A stretch of DNA of 64,000 nucleotides from positions 1 to 64,000 of the forward strand of contig JAQXIX010000029.1 in NCBI GenBank assembly GCA_029008005.1, written 5' to 3'. A program made the position numbers and the translations under genes. Within the stretch, counting starts at the first letter, position 1, and the number at the start of each line of letters is the position of its first letter. This DNA is from Bacillota bacterium (GTDB taxonomy: Bacteria > Bacillota > Clostridia > Peptostreptococcales > Anaerovoracaceae). This document shows positions 48,376 through 58,205 of this stretch, in pieces. The notes under the pieces were generated by a model. That model did no database searches. It worked only from the letters and a program-made list of their open reading frames with translations, and was not told where the DNA came from.

Positions 48376-49053
48376 ATGAGGATTAGAGAATATCCCGTTG
48401 AGGAAAAACCAAGGGAGAAATTGTTGTCTATGGGAGCAGATTCCCTTTCCAACGCAGAACTTCTGGCGATTTTGCTTGGAAGCGGAACTTCGAGAAAAAG
48501 CGCTGTTCAGATGGCAGAGGAAGTGCTGACGCTTGGGGAAGAGGGAATACGCCACTTGGCTGATTGTACGCCTGAAGAACTTTGCTGTATCAACGGAATG
48601 GGTCAGGCAAAGTGCTGCTCCGTGCTGGCTGCCGTAGAACTGGGAAAAAGAATAGCGACTGCCGTTCCGGAAAAGAGATTTTCGATTAAAAGTTCGGAAG
48701 ACGTTGCCGGTCTGTACATGGAGAGACTCAGATACGAGAAAAGGGAAAACTTCATGTGCCTGCTTATTAATGTGAAAGGTGAGATTATCGAGGACAGTGT
48801 TATATCTGTCGGTGATCTCTGCTCGTCAATCACCCATCCGAGAGAGGTGTTCACAAAGGCTGTAAGGAGAAGTGCCGGCTCTGTTATTTTCGTACATAAT
48901 CATCCTTCCGGCGATCCGGAACCATCGGCAACAGATATTGAAACAACAGAGCGGCTGGCTGAAGCAGGTAATCTTCTCGGTATTCCCGTACTGGATCACA
49001 TTATAATCGGTGACGGCAATTATACCAGTCTGAAGTCAATGGGTGTACTGTAA
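48376..49053 (+). CDS. radC: RadC family protein (JAMM domain, DUF2466)
   Basis: LLSMGADSLSNAELLAILLGSGTSRKSAVQMAEE; VIFVHNHPSGDPEPSATDIETTERL; LDHIIIGDGNYTSLKSMG. Confidence 0.95.
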   Translation: MRIREYPVEEKPREKLLSMGADSLSNAELLAILLGSGTSRKSAVQMAEEVLTLGEEGIRHLADCTPEELCCINGMGQAKCCSVLAAVELGKRIATAVPEKRFSIKSSEDVAGLYMERLRYEKRENFMCLLINVKGEIIEDSVISVGDLCSSITHPREVFTKAVRRSAGSVIFVHNHPSGDPEPSATDIETTERLAEAGNLLGIPVLDHIIIGDGNYTSLKSMGVL

Positions 49054-49120
49054 TTTTTTTCTTGACTATAAACAAAAAGCGTTGCAAAATATTAGTATAT
49101 ATTTTCTTTGGAGTTTAGTT

Positions 49121-49846
49121 ATGAGTAAAGTTTTGCTGGTATCTTCCGGAAAGGGCGGAACAGGGAAGACAATGGTCTCTGTTAATCTCGGCGCAACTTT
49201 GGCACAATCCGGATTTAAAGTTCTCATAGTAGACATGGACATGGGTTTAAGAAATGTCGATGTCTATCTTGGAATGGAAAATAAGGTGGTTTATAACCTT
49301 ATGGATGTGATGTCGGGGATTTGCCGTATTAATCAGGCTGTTCTAAAAGTAGGAGGATTCAGGAATCTGTATTTTATTGCAGCATCTCCTATAAAGGACG
49401 AAAGAGATATCACAGATCTTCATATGCAGGTTCTCTGCAATAAGCTTGGAGATGTTTTTGACTTTATTATTATCGACACTCCTGCCGGAATCGGTGAAAT
49501 GGTTGATATCGCTGCGGCAGTTTCAGAGTCTGCTATAATTGTTACAGAACCTGACAGTGCAGCATTGAGAGATGCTGATTCAGCTGAACGATATATCAGA
49601 AATCTGGGAATCCGTGACATAAAGTTCGTTATTAACAAAGTGAACCTCGAACTTATGAAACAAGGCTTCCTGCCTAGTATTGAGGAAATTGTAAATATGT
49701 TCGGAAGTTCGATAATAGGATGGATTCCTGAGGATGACAATATTAGAATTTCAACAAGCAAGGGGATTCCGATTGTTGCCAAAAGAGGAACTTATCTTGA
49801 ATCTGCATTTCTGGAAATCGGTAAAAAAGCCATCAGTAGACTTTAA
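49121..49846 (+). CDS. MinD/ParA-family P-loop ATPase (MinD-like)
   Basis: Deviant Walker A SSGKGGTGKTMVSVNLG and MinD-like DMDMGLRNVDVYLGMENKVVYNLMDVMSG. Track ORF begins 49043. Confidence 0.83.
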   Translation: MSKVLLVSSGKGGTGKTMVSVNLGATLAQSGFKVLIVDMDMGLRNVDVYLGMENKVVYNLMDVMSGICRINQAVLKVGGFRNLYFIAASPIKDERDITDLHMQVLCNKLGDVFDFIIIDTPAGIGEMVDIAAAVSESAIIVTEPDSAALRDADSAERYIRNLGIRDIKFVINKVNLELMKQGFLPSIEEIVNMFGSSIIGWIPEDDNIRISTSKGIPIVAKRGTYLESAFLEIGKKAISRL

Positions 49847-49878
49847 TGACATATGATATTTAATGATTAAGTTATTTG

Positions 49879-49904
49879 AACCGTCGCCTTTGCGGCGGTT
49901 TTTA
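49879..49904 (+). terminator. Rho-independent terminator
   Basis: AACCGTCGC/GCGGCGGTT stem followed by T run. Confidence 0.75.
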
Positions 49905-49934
49905 TAGTATGATACAGCTGAGGCGGATTTTGCA

Positions 49935-49963
49935 TTGACGCAACTGCTGTAAAATACTATAAT
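49935..49963 (+). promoter_or_regulatory. Putative sigma-A promoter of rny (TTGACG-17-TATAAT)
   Basis: -35 at 49935-49940 and -10 at 49958-49963, 17-bp spacing, about 80 bp before the rny start. Confidence 0.7.
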
Positions 49964-50041
49964 ATTCATGTATGCTTTTAACTTTTGTTGATTCAAAAAC
50001 AATTGATATACAATATTTTATGTAAGGAGGGATGTCGATAT

Positions 50042-51583
50042 ATGACAACGATAATCATTGTTGTAGTTGGTCTGGCGGCTCTTGTTATCGGGCTGCTGGT
50101 TGGATATATACTGCGCAAGTCGATTGGTGAAAAAACCATAGGAAATGCCGAACTGAAGGCGAAAAACATGATTCTTGATGCCGAGAACAGAGCCGAGACA
50201 ATTAAGAAGGAACTGATTCTTGAGGCTAAAGAAGAATCACAGAAGCAGAAAAACGAAGTTGAAAGAGAAATTCGAGAGAGAAGAAATGAGATTTCTAAGC
50301 AGGAAAGGAGACTGAATCAGAAAGAAGACTCCATTGACCGCAAGCTGGAGAATATTGAAAAGAAAGAAGAAAGCATAACAAATAAGGAAAAGAGCATCAC
50401 AAGCAAATACAACGAAGCCGACAAGCTGGTTCAGAAACAGCTGGAAGAACTGGAGAAGATTTCGGGATATACGGTGGAAGAAGCCAGAAAAATAATGCTC
50501 GAAAAGGTCGAAGTCGAAGCCAGAAGCGATGCCGCAGTGCTTTATAAAGAAATTGAATCAAAGGCAAAAGACGACGCCGAAAAGAAAGCAAAAGAAATTA
50601 TTACAGGGGCAATTCAGAGGTGCGCGGCAGATCATGTTGCGGAATCAACAGTTTCGGTTGTTCCTCTTCCTAACGATGAAATGAAGGGCAGAGTAATCGG
50701 AAGAGAAGGCAGGAACATCAGAGCCATTGAAAATGCAACGGGCATAGACCTTATTATCGATGACACGCCTGAGGCAGTTATACTTTCCGGATTCGATCCT
50801 GTAAGAAGAGAGGTTGCAAGACTTGCTCTCGAGAAACTTATTGTCGATGGAAGAATTCACCCGGCAAGGATTGAGGAAATGGTTGAAAAATCCGAGAGAG
50901 AAGTCAAGGCAATAATAAAGGATGCAGGCGAACAGGCAACTTTTGACGTTGGTATTCACAATCTTCATCCTGAACTTGTGAAGCTTCTTGGAAGACTGAA
51001 ATTCAGAACTTCCTACGGACAGAATGTACTTAAGCATTCAATTGAAGTGGCACATCTCGCAGGACTGATGGCAGGAGAGCTTGGGCTTGATGTTACTCTT
51101 GCCAAGAGAGCGGGACTTCTTCACGATATAGGCAAGGCTCTTGACCATGAGAGAGAAGGAACGCACGTTGACATAGGAATTGAAGTGCTCAGAAAATACA
51201 AGGAGAATGAGGCAGTTATTAACGGAATGGCAGCACACCACGGTGATTACGAACCGAAGTCCATTGAAGCCGTTCTAATAGCTGCAGCCGATGCTCTCAG
51301 TGCAGCGAGACCGGGAGCAAGACGAGAAACTCTTGAAAGTTATATAAAGAGACTTCAGAAACTTGAAGAAATTGCGAATACAACTACAGGAGTCGAAAGA
51401 TCCTATGCAATTCAGGCCGGCAGAGAAATACGCATAATTGCCAAACCTGATGAAGTCGGCGATGATGCCATAGCACTTCTGGCACGTGATATTTCCAAGA
51501 AAATCGAATCGGAACTGGAATACCCGGGACAGATAAAGGTAAATGTTGTTCGTGAGACACGAGCAATTGATTATGCGAAATAA
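50042..51583 (+). CDS. rny: Ribonuclease Y
   Basis: N-terminal TM, coiled coil, KH domain ([29 protein letters not shown]) and HD domain ([14 protein letters not shown]). Start ATG 50042 after AAGGAGG. Confidence 0.97.
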   Translation: MTTIIIVVVGLAALVIGLLVGYILRKSIGEKTIGNAELKAKNMILDAENRAETIKKELILEAKEESQKQKNEVEREIRERRNEISKQERRLNQKEDSIDRKLENIEKKEESITNKEKSITSKYNEADKLVQKQLEELEKISGYTVEEARKIMLEKVEVEARSDAAVLYKEIESKAKDDAEKKAKEIITGAIQRCAADHVAESTVSVVPLPNDEMKGRVIGREGRNIRAIENATGIDLIIDDTPEAVILSGFDPVRREVARLALEKLIVDGRIHPARIEEMVEKSEREVKAIIKDAGEQATFDVGIHNLHPELVKLLGRLKFRTSYGQNVLKHSIEVAHLAGLMAGELGLDVTLAKRAGLLHDIGKALDHEREGTHVDIGIEVLRKYKENEAVINGMAAHHGDYEPKSIEAVLIAAADALSAARPGARRETLESYIKRLQKLEEIANTTTGVERSYAIQAGREIRIIAKPDEVGDDAIALLARDISKKIESELEYPGQIKVNVVRETRAIDYAK

Positions 51584-51668
51584 GGAGTTTTTGGGGCAGC
51601 GGCAAGTTGCCCCATTTTGGATATATACAGAAAGAAAAGAGAAATAAGATATATACGGAAAGAAGCTA

Positions 51669-52844
51669 ATGATATATCTAGATAACAGCGCTACGACAAG
51701 ACAATATGATGACGTAACCGAAATTATGCTCAAGTGCATGAAAGAGGTCTTCGGAAATCCTTCATCATTATACAGTTTGGGACTTGATGCCGAAAAGACT
51801 CTGAAGAAAGCACGTGAACAGGTTACAGATGCCATAGGCAGCGGGAGGACTGTGTTTACATCAGGAGGAACCGAAGCCGATAATACAGCTGTATTCGGAG
51901 CAGCCAAGGCATTAAAAAGAAGAGGCCGAAGGATTGTGACCAGTGCCGTTGAGCATCCTGCAGTTCTGGAATGCTGCTCAAGACTTGAAGAAGAAGGTTT
52001 CGAAGTAATAAGGGTAGGAGTTGACAATAAGTGCAGACCCGATATGGAGCAGCTTGCAAATGCAGTAAACAGCGATACGATTCTCGTAACGTTCATGCAT
52101 GTAAACAACGAAACCGGTACAGTAATGCCCATTGACGAAATAAGAAAAATCATGGATAAAAACAAATCACCGGGGCTTTTGCATACAGATGCGGTGCAGA
52201 GCTTCGGTAAAATGAGAATGCCGCAGAATGCGGATATGGTTTCCATGAGCGGACATAAGATTCACGGACCTAAAGGCATTGGTGCGTTATGGATCAGAGA
52301 AAAAAACAGCCAGGGTAAAAAAATACTGCTGCCGGCATATATTACAGGAGGCGGACAGGAGCAGGGACAGAGATCGGGAACCGAAAACGTTCCTGCAATA
52401 GCAGGACTCGGTAAAGCTGTTGAAATTGCTCTTAATGACAGGGAGAAAGAAATGAAGCGGCTGGCAGGAATCCGGGCGGAAATCATCGGTGAACTGGAAA
52501 AAACACTGCCGGATGTAATCCTTAACAGCCCTCGAGAAGCAGGAGAAAAACCGGGTATGTGCTGCCCGACAGTAATTAATATGACCTTCATGGGTACAAG
52601 AGGTGAAGTTTTATTACACGACCTGGAGAGAGACGGAATATACGTTTCAACAGGATCGGCATGTTCATCAAATAAAAAAGGACAGAGCCATGTTCTTAAG
52701 GCAATGGGTCTTAAGGATAAGGAAATTGAGGGAACAATCAGAATAAGTCTGGGCAGGTTCAACTCAATGGACGAAGTTGATTTCATAACGGAAAAAATCA
52801 GAGCTGCCGTAACAAGATTCAGAAAGCTGGGCAGCTTCAGGTAG
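51669..52844 (+). CDS. Cysteine desulfurase (class V aminotransferase, NifS/IscS-like)
   Basis: IYLDNSATTRQYDDV, SGHKIHGPKGIGALWI, STGSACSSNKKGQSHVLKAMG; adjacent to thiI. Confidence 0.92.
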   Translation: MIYLDNSATTRQYDDVTEIMLKCMKEVFGNPSSLYSLGLDAEKTLKKAREQVTDAIGSGRTVFTSGGTEADNTAVFGAAKALKRRGRRIVTSAVEHPAVLECCSRLEEEGFEVIRVGVDNKCRPDMEQLANAVNSDTILVTFMHVNNETGTVMPIDEIRKIMDKNKSPGLLHTDAVQSFGKMRMPQNADMVSMSGHKIHGPKGIGALWIREKNSQGKKILLPAYITGGGQEQGQRSGTENVPAIAGLGKAVEIALNDREKEMKRLAGIRAEIIGELEKTLPDVILNSPREAGEKPGMCCPTVINMTFMGTRGEVLLHDLERDGIYVSTGSACSSNKKGQSHVLKAMGLKDKEIEGTIRISLGRFNSMDEVDFITEKIRAAVTRFRKLGSFR

Positions 52845-52852
52845 GAAATAAC

Positions 52853-54067
52853 ATGACGACAGAACTTAACAGAGAACATATTTTAATAGTAAGATGCGGT
52901 GAAGTCGCCCTTAAGGGAATGAATAAACCGTATTTCGAGAGAATGCTCCTGGAGCGAATCAAAAAACTTCTGAAAAAATTTGACGGAATCAAGGCTTACA
53001 GACATGAGGGGCTTATATTCGTCAGAGCAGATAAAGAATTAAATCCCGGTTCGGAGGGAAGACAGAAGATAATCAGAGAAATAGGCAAGGTGTTCGGCGT
53101 AGCCTCAATAAGTCCGGCAATGGAATGCCTTAGTACAATGGAGTCAATCGGCAGTACGGCTGTTGACTACATGATGGAGGCAATTGAAGAAAGAGGCGTT
53201 AAGACATTTAAGGTCGAAGCCAAGAGAGCCGACAAAAACTTCCCGGTCAAGTCTCCGGATATAGCACGGCAAATCGGTGCGGCAGTTCTTAAGGGCTGCA
53301 AAGTGCTCAAGGTTGATGTACATAATCCGGATGTCAGACTCTTTGTGGACGTAAGACATGATCAGTCATTTATATATCAGGATAAAATACCGGGATTCGG
53401 AGGCCTTCCGCTTGGCACAAACGGCAAGGGAATGACACTTCTCAGCGGAGGAATAGATTCGCCTGTATCAACATGGATGATGGCGAAGAGAGGAATGCTT
53501 ATTGAAGCTGTTCATTTTCATTCGTTTCCGTACACAAGTCAGAGGGCCAGAGAGAAAGTTGAAGAACTTGCGTCTATTATTGCCACATACTGCGGCAGAT
53601 TCAAGATGCATGTAATAAATATTCTGCCGATTCAGGAACAGATTGTACAGAACTGTCCCGAAGAGGAAACGACAATCCTCGTAAGACGATTTATGATGCG
53701 TATTGCACAGGAACTTGCTAAAGAGACGGAGTGCAATATGCTCATTACAGGAGAAAACCTGGGACAGGTTGCCAGCCAGACAGCAGAGGCCCTTACAGTA
53801 ACAGATGCATGTGTGAACATGCCTGTAATGAGGCCTTTGATAGGGATGGACAAGGTTGACATTATGGATCTGGCACAGGAAATAGGCACATACGAGAAAT
53901 CCATCGAACCATATGAAGACTGCTGTACAGTATTCCTGCCGAAACATCCGACAACTAAACCGAAGCTTGAGAGAATACTTGAATCAGAAAGCAGGCTTGA
54001 CTGTGAGAAACTCATAAGAGAAGCAGTTGAAAGCAGAGAAACAGTGAATATATTCCCAGAGGGATAA
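52853..54067 (+). CDS. thiI: tRNA 4-thiouridine synthase ThiI
   Basis: THUMP region plus PP-loop (LLSGGIDSPVSTWMMAKRGM), ITGENLGQVASQT, EDCCTVFLPKHPTTKP. Confidence 0.96.
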   Translation: MTTELNREHILIVRCGEVALKGMNKPYFERMLLERIKKLLKKFDGIKAYRHEGLIFVRADKELNPGSEGRQKIIREIGKVFGVASISPAMECLSTMESIGSTAVDYMMEAIEERGVKTFKVEAKRADKNFPVKSPDIARQIGAAVLKGCKVLKVDVHNPDVRLFVDVRHDQSFIYQDKIPGFGGLPLGTNGKGMTLLSGGIDSPVSTWMMAKRGMLIEAVHFHSFPYTSQRAREKVEELASIIATYCGRFKMHVINILPIQEQIVQNCPEEETTILVRRFMMRIAQELAKETECNMLITGENLGQVASQTAEALTVTDACVNMPVMRPLIGMDKVDIMDLAQEIGTYEKSIEPYEDCCTVFLPKHPTTKPKLERILESESRLDCEKLIREAVESRETVNIFPEG

Positions 54068-54088
54068 AAGAGAGAAAGAGAGAAGAAT

Positions 54089-55828
54089 ATGACAAAGAAA
54101 ATAATGCTTGGAAATGAAGCCTTTGCAAGAGGTGCATGGGAAGCAGGGGTTAAAGTGGTGTCATCCTATCCGGGAACACCGAGTACAGAGGTTACGGAAA
54201 GTGCTGCTAAATACGACGAGATGTACGTAGAATGGGCTCCGAACGAGAAAGTCGGAGTTGAAGTTGCCATGGGTGCTTCACTGGGCGGAGTAAGAGCCCT
54301 TTCATGTATGAAGCATGTAGGCCTTAATGTGGCTGCAGATCCTTTTTATACTGCAGCATATACAGGTGTTACGGGTGGAATGGTAGTGCTGGTTGCCGAT
54401 GATAACGGATGCCATTCGAGTCAGAACGAGCAGGATTCAAGATATCACGGCAGAGCAGCCGGAGTGCCTGTGATTGAACCTTCAGATGCACAGGAATGCA
54501 AGGATTTTATCAAGCTGGCATATGATATCAGTGAGAAATACGATACGGTTGTTCTCATGAGAAGCAACACGAGAGTCTCCCATTCAAGAGGTATCGTCGA
54601 GCTCAGTGAGAGAATTGAGAAGGAAGAGATCCCGTATGAGAAGAATATGAGCAAATACGTGGCTATGCCTGCAATGGCGAGGAAGCTCCACGTAGCACAG
54701 GAAAAACGCTTGGCTGATATTACAGCTGACAGCTCTGTTCTCGGTCTGAACAGAGTGGACAAAGGCGACGGCAAAATAGGAATTATTACAAGCGGCATAT
54801 GCTATCAGTATGTTAAAGAGGCGCTGCCTGAGGTTTCTGTTCTGAAGCTGGGACTTGTTAATCCTATTTCTAAAAAAGAAATTGAGGATTTTGCGGGAAC
54901 AGTAGAAAACCTCTATATTATTGAGGAAGGAAATGCGTTCCTGGAGGAACAGATAAGAGCCATGGGCATTAAGGTTGCCGGCGGCAAGGATATGTTCACA
55001 ATTCAGGGTGAATACAGTGCCAACATGATAAGAAAGGCTTTCGGAAGAGATTTACCGGAAAGTGCAGTTGAATCGGTTGATGACGCACCGGGAAGACCTC
55101 CTCTTCTCTGTGCAGGATGTCCGCACAAAGGACTGTTCTACGTTCTCAGCAAGCTGAAGACTACGGTTCTCGGAGATATCGGATGTTATACACTGGCGGC
55201 ACTGCCTCCTACATCGGCAATGGATACGACGCTCTGCATGGGTGCATCGATTACAATGGCTCATGGATTCGAAAAAGCCACGGGAAGCAGCGAAAATACA
55301 GTAGCTGTGCTGGGAGATTCAACTTTCTTCCACTCGGGGATTACAGGACTCATTAACATGAGCTATAACGAATCAAAAGGAACTGTAATTATTCTTGATA
55401 ACAGAATTACCGGTATGACAGGACATCAGGATAACCCTGCAAGCGGCAGAAATGCCAAGGGTGAAATGGCTCCGGCAGTTAATATTGAAGCTCTTGTTAA
55501 AGCGTGCGGTGTTAAGAATGTAAGGGTTGTAGATCCTCTTGACGTTAAGAAGGTTGAAGAAGTACTTAAAGAAGAAATATACAGAGATGAGCTTTCTGTA
55601 GTGATTACAAGAAGACCGTGTGCGCTGATCGTTAAGCAGTCGAACATTCCTTGTGAAGTGACGGATAAGTGCAAGAACTGCAGGCTCTGCATGAAGGTGG
55701 GCTGTCCGGCAATCGAGCTTAAAGACGGAAAGCCGTTCATTGCATCAGACAGATGCGTAGGCTGTGGACTTTGCATGAATGTATGTCCGTTTGATGCCAT
55801 TAAGAGCACAGGAAAGGAGAACAGATAA
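54089..55828 (+). CDS. iorA: Indolepyruvate ferredoxin oxidoreductase alpha subunit
   Basis: SYPGTPSTEVTE N-terminal domain, TPP-binding region (GDIGCYTLAALPPTSAMDTTLCMGASI), C-terminal ferredoxin Cys motifs. Confidence 0.95.
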   Translation: MTKKIMLGNEAFARGAWEAGVKVVSSYPGTPSTEVTESAAKYDEMYVEWAPNEKVGVEVAMGASLGGVRALSCMKHVGLNVAADPFYTAAYTGVTGGMVVLVADDNGCHSSQNEQDSRYHGRAAGVPVIEPSDAQECKDFIKLAYDISEKYDTVVLMRSNTRVSHSRGIVELSERIEKEEIPYEKNMSKYVAMPAMARKLHVAQEKRLADITADSSVLGLNRVDKGDGKIGIITSGICYQYVKEALPEVSVLKLGLVNPISKKEIEDFAGTVENLYIIEEGNAFLEEQIRAMGIKVAGGKDMFTIQGEYSANMIRKAFGRDLPESAVESVDDAPGRPPLLCAGCPHKGLFYVLSKLKTTVLGDIGCYTLAALPPTSAMDTTLCMGASITMAHGFEKATGSSENTVAVLGDSTFFHSGITGLINMSYNESKGTVIILDNRITGMTGHQDNPASGRNAKGEMAPAVNIEALVKACGVKNVRVVDPLDVKKVEEVLKEEIYRDELSVVITRRPCALIVKQSNIPCEVTDKCKNCRLCMKVGCPAIELKDGKPFIASDRCVGCGLCMNVCPFDAIKSTGKENR

Positions 55829-56401
55829 ATGGATAAGAATATACTCATAGTCGGTGTCGGTGGACAGGGCACGCTTCTGGCCAGTGTTCTTCTGGGAAAT
55901 CTGGCTCTTGATTCAGGTTATGATGTTAAACTCAGTGAGGTTCACGGTATGTCCCAGAGAGGCGGAGATGTTGTGACTCACGTAAAAATAAGTGACAGCA
56001 AAGTCAGCTCACCGCTTATTGAGAAAGGTGAGGCAGACATGATAATAGGCTTCGAGAAGCTTGAAGCCTACAGATGGCTCCCGTATCTTAAGAAAGGCGG
56101 AGAGTGCTTCGTGAACGATCATCAGATTATGCCTATGCCGGTTGTACTGGGAAAAGCCCAGTATCCGGAAGGTGTTGATGAGACAGTAAGAGATAATGCA
56201 GGGAAGGTTGTGTCTTTTAATGCTCTTGAGGTTGCGGAAGAGTGCGGAAGCAGCAAGGCTGTAAATGTTGTTTTGCTCGGCGCGGCATCAAAGAGCCTTC
56301 CTTTCAGCGAAGAACAGTGGATAAAAGTGATTGAGGAGAATGTTAAACCTAAGTTCGTTGAATTAAACAGGGAGGCCTTTATTAAGGGAGCAAGACAATA
56401 G
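55829..56401 (+). CDS. iorB: Indolepyruvate oxidoreductase beta subunit
   Basis: VGVGGQGTLLASVLLG...EVHGMSQRGGDVVTHVKI, adjacent to iorA. Confidence 0.93.
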   Translation: MDKNILIVGVGGQGTLLASVLLGNLALDSGYDVKLSEVHGMSQRGGDVVTHVKISDSKVSSPLIEKGEADMIIGFEKLEAYRWLPYLKKGGECFVNDHQIMPMPVVLGKAQYPEGVDETVRDNAGKVVSFNALEVAEECGSSKAVNVVLLGAASKSLPFSEEQWIKVIEENVKPKFVELNREAFIKGARQ

Positions 56402-56454
56402 CTCCCCTTAACGAGACCACGCTGTAATATTAACGCAAAGAAAGGAAGACATTT

Positions 56455-57753
56455 ATGATTTGGAACAAGGAAATGGAATGTGCAGATCGCGAAACCATGC
56501 GCGCACTGCAGCTTGAGAAGTTACAGGGAACCGTGAAGTATGCATACGAAAGAGTGCCTCATTACAAAGAAGCTTTTGACAAGGCAGGAGTTAAGCCTGA
56601 AGATATCAAAACTCTTGAGGACATAGCTAAGTTGCCTTTTATTACAAAAGAAGATCTGGCGGCAAATTATCCTACAGGACTCTTCGCACAGCCGATGTCG
56701 GAAATTAAGAGAATTCATGCATCTTCAGGAACTACAGGTAAGCCGAAAATTGCAGGATATACTCAGAGTGACCTGGATATGTGGGGTGAGTGTGTTGCCA
56801 GAGGCCTGACAATGGCAGGAGCCGATGAGAATGACATAGTTCATGTATCATACGGATACGGTCTCTTTACAGGAGGTCTCGGAGCACATATAGGAGCTGA
56901 GACAATCGGAGCAACAGTTATCCCTATGAGCAGCGGAAATACGCAGAAACAGCTTATGTTCATGCAGGATATGAAGAGTACTGTTCTCTGCTGTACACCT
57001 TCGTATGCGCTTACTTTGGCTGAGGGTCTTAAGAAGGCAGGTCTTACACCAGATGATATTTATCTTAAGGCAGGTGTGTTCGGTGCTGAACCATGGACTC
57101 AGGGTATGAGAGACGAAATCGAGAAGGGACTTGGCCTTAAAGCTCACGATATCTACGGACTTTCGGAAATCATGGGACCGGGAGTTTCAATGAGCTGTGC
57201 ATATAATTGCGGAATGCACATTCAGGAAGACTATTTCTATGTTGAAATTATAGATCCGGATACACTGGAAGTACTTCCAGACGGTGAAAAGGGAGAACTT
57301 GTAATAACTACTATCGGCAAGGAAGGAATGCCTCTTATCAGATACAGAACAAGAGATATCTGCTACCTTATGAGAGAAAAGTGCGAATGCGGCAGAACAA
57401 CTGTCAGAATGAGCCGTGTATTCGGAAGAACAGACGATATGCTCATTATCAGAGGCGTAAACGTATTCCCGTCACAGGTTGAAACAGTAATCGCCAAGTT
57501 TGACGAAATTACAATGAACTACAAGCTCTATGTCGGAAGAGAAAATAACAAGGATACTTTCGAAATGGCAGTAGAACTTGCCGAAGGTCTTGAACTTGAT
57601 GATATCGCAACTGTGGAAGCATTGAGAACAAAAGTGGATCACGCTATGAGAGATATGCTCGGAATCGGATGTAAAATCAGATTCCTCAACGCAGGTACGC
57701 TGCCTAGAAGTGAAGGCAAGGCAGTCAGAGTTGAAGATACAAGGAGGTTATAA
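56455..57753 (+). CDS. Phenylacetate-CoA ligase (PaaK-like)
   Basis: RIHASSGTTGKPKIAGYTQSDL, YGLSEIMGPG, FGRTDDMLIIRGVNVFPSQVE. Confidence 0.93.
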   Translation: MIWNKEMECADRETMRALQLEKLQGTVKYAYERVPHYKEAFDKAGVKPEDIKTLEDIAKLPFITKEDLAANYPTGLFAQPMSEIKRIHASSGTTGKPKIAGYTQSDLDMWGECVARGLTMAGADENDIVHVSYGYGLFTGGLGAHIGAETIGATVIPMSSGNTQKQLMFMQDMKSTVLCCTPSYALTLAEGLKKAGLTPDDIYLKAGVFGAEPWTQGMRDEIEKGLGLKAHDIYGLSEIMGPGVSMSCAYNCGMHIQEDYFYVEIIDPDTLEVLPDGEKGELVITTIGKEGMPLIRYRTRDICYLMREKCECGRTTVRMSRVFGRTDDMLIIRGVNVFPSQVETVIAKFDEITMNYKLYVGRENNKDTFEMAVELAEGLELDDIATVEALRTKVDHAMRDMLGIGCKIRFLNAGTLPRSEGKAVRVEDTRRL

Positions 57754-57755
57754 TC

Positions 57756-58181
57756 ATGATTATCAAGCAGGTTTCAATTTTTGTAGAGAATGAGACAGGT
57801 AGATTGTATGATCTTATGCAGACACTGGCTGACAAGGAAATCAATCTCAATGCAGCAACAATTGCCGAAACAGGAGAATACGGCATTCTGAGATGTATCG
57901 TTCAGGAACCTGAAAAGGTTGTCGAAATTCTCAGGAACTGCAATTATTCTGCCAGCCTTTCGGATGTTATAGCTGTTGCAATCGAAAACAAAGCCGGAGG
58001 ACTTAATAAAGTTCTTAAAATCCTTGCTGAGAAGAATATTGCTGTTAAGTATATTTATTCCACAATGCAGAGTGATAAGGATGAAGCGGCAATTATGGTA
58101 AAAGTAAATGATCCTCAGAAGGCTATTGATATTCTCGAGGCAGAGGGTGTTAAGCTCTTTGCTCTTGAAGATCTGAAATAG
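57756..58181 (+). CDS. Tandem ACT domain protein
   Basis: Two ACT-like units (QVSIFVENETGRLYDLMQTLADKEINL; VAVAIENKAGGLNKVLKILAEKNIAV). Confidence 0.88.
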   Translation: MIIKQVSIFVENETGRLYDLMQTLADKEINLNAATIAETGEYGILRCIVQEPEKVVEILRNCNYSASLSDVIAVAIENKAGGLNKVLKILAEKNIAVKYIYSTMQSDKDEAAIMVKVNDPQKAIDILEAEGVKLFALEDLK

Positions 58182-58205
58182 TCGAATTGATTAGAAGGGG
58201 TTAAA

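Noticed and set aside
51275-52246. 323-aa minus-strand ORF
   Set aside because: Antisense to the 3' end of rny and the cysteine desulfurase, both clear genes; Ser/Leu/Cys-rich shadow translation with no recognisable family.
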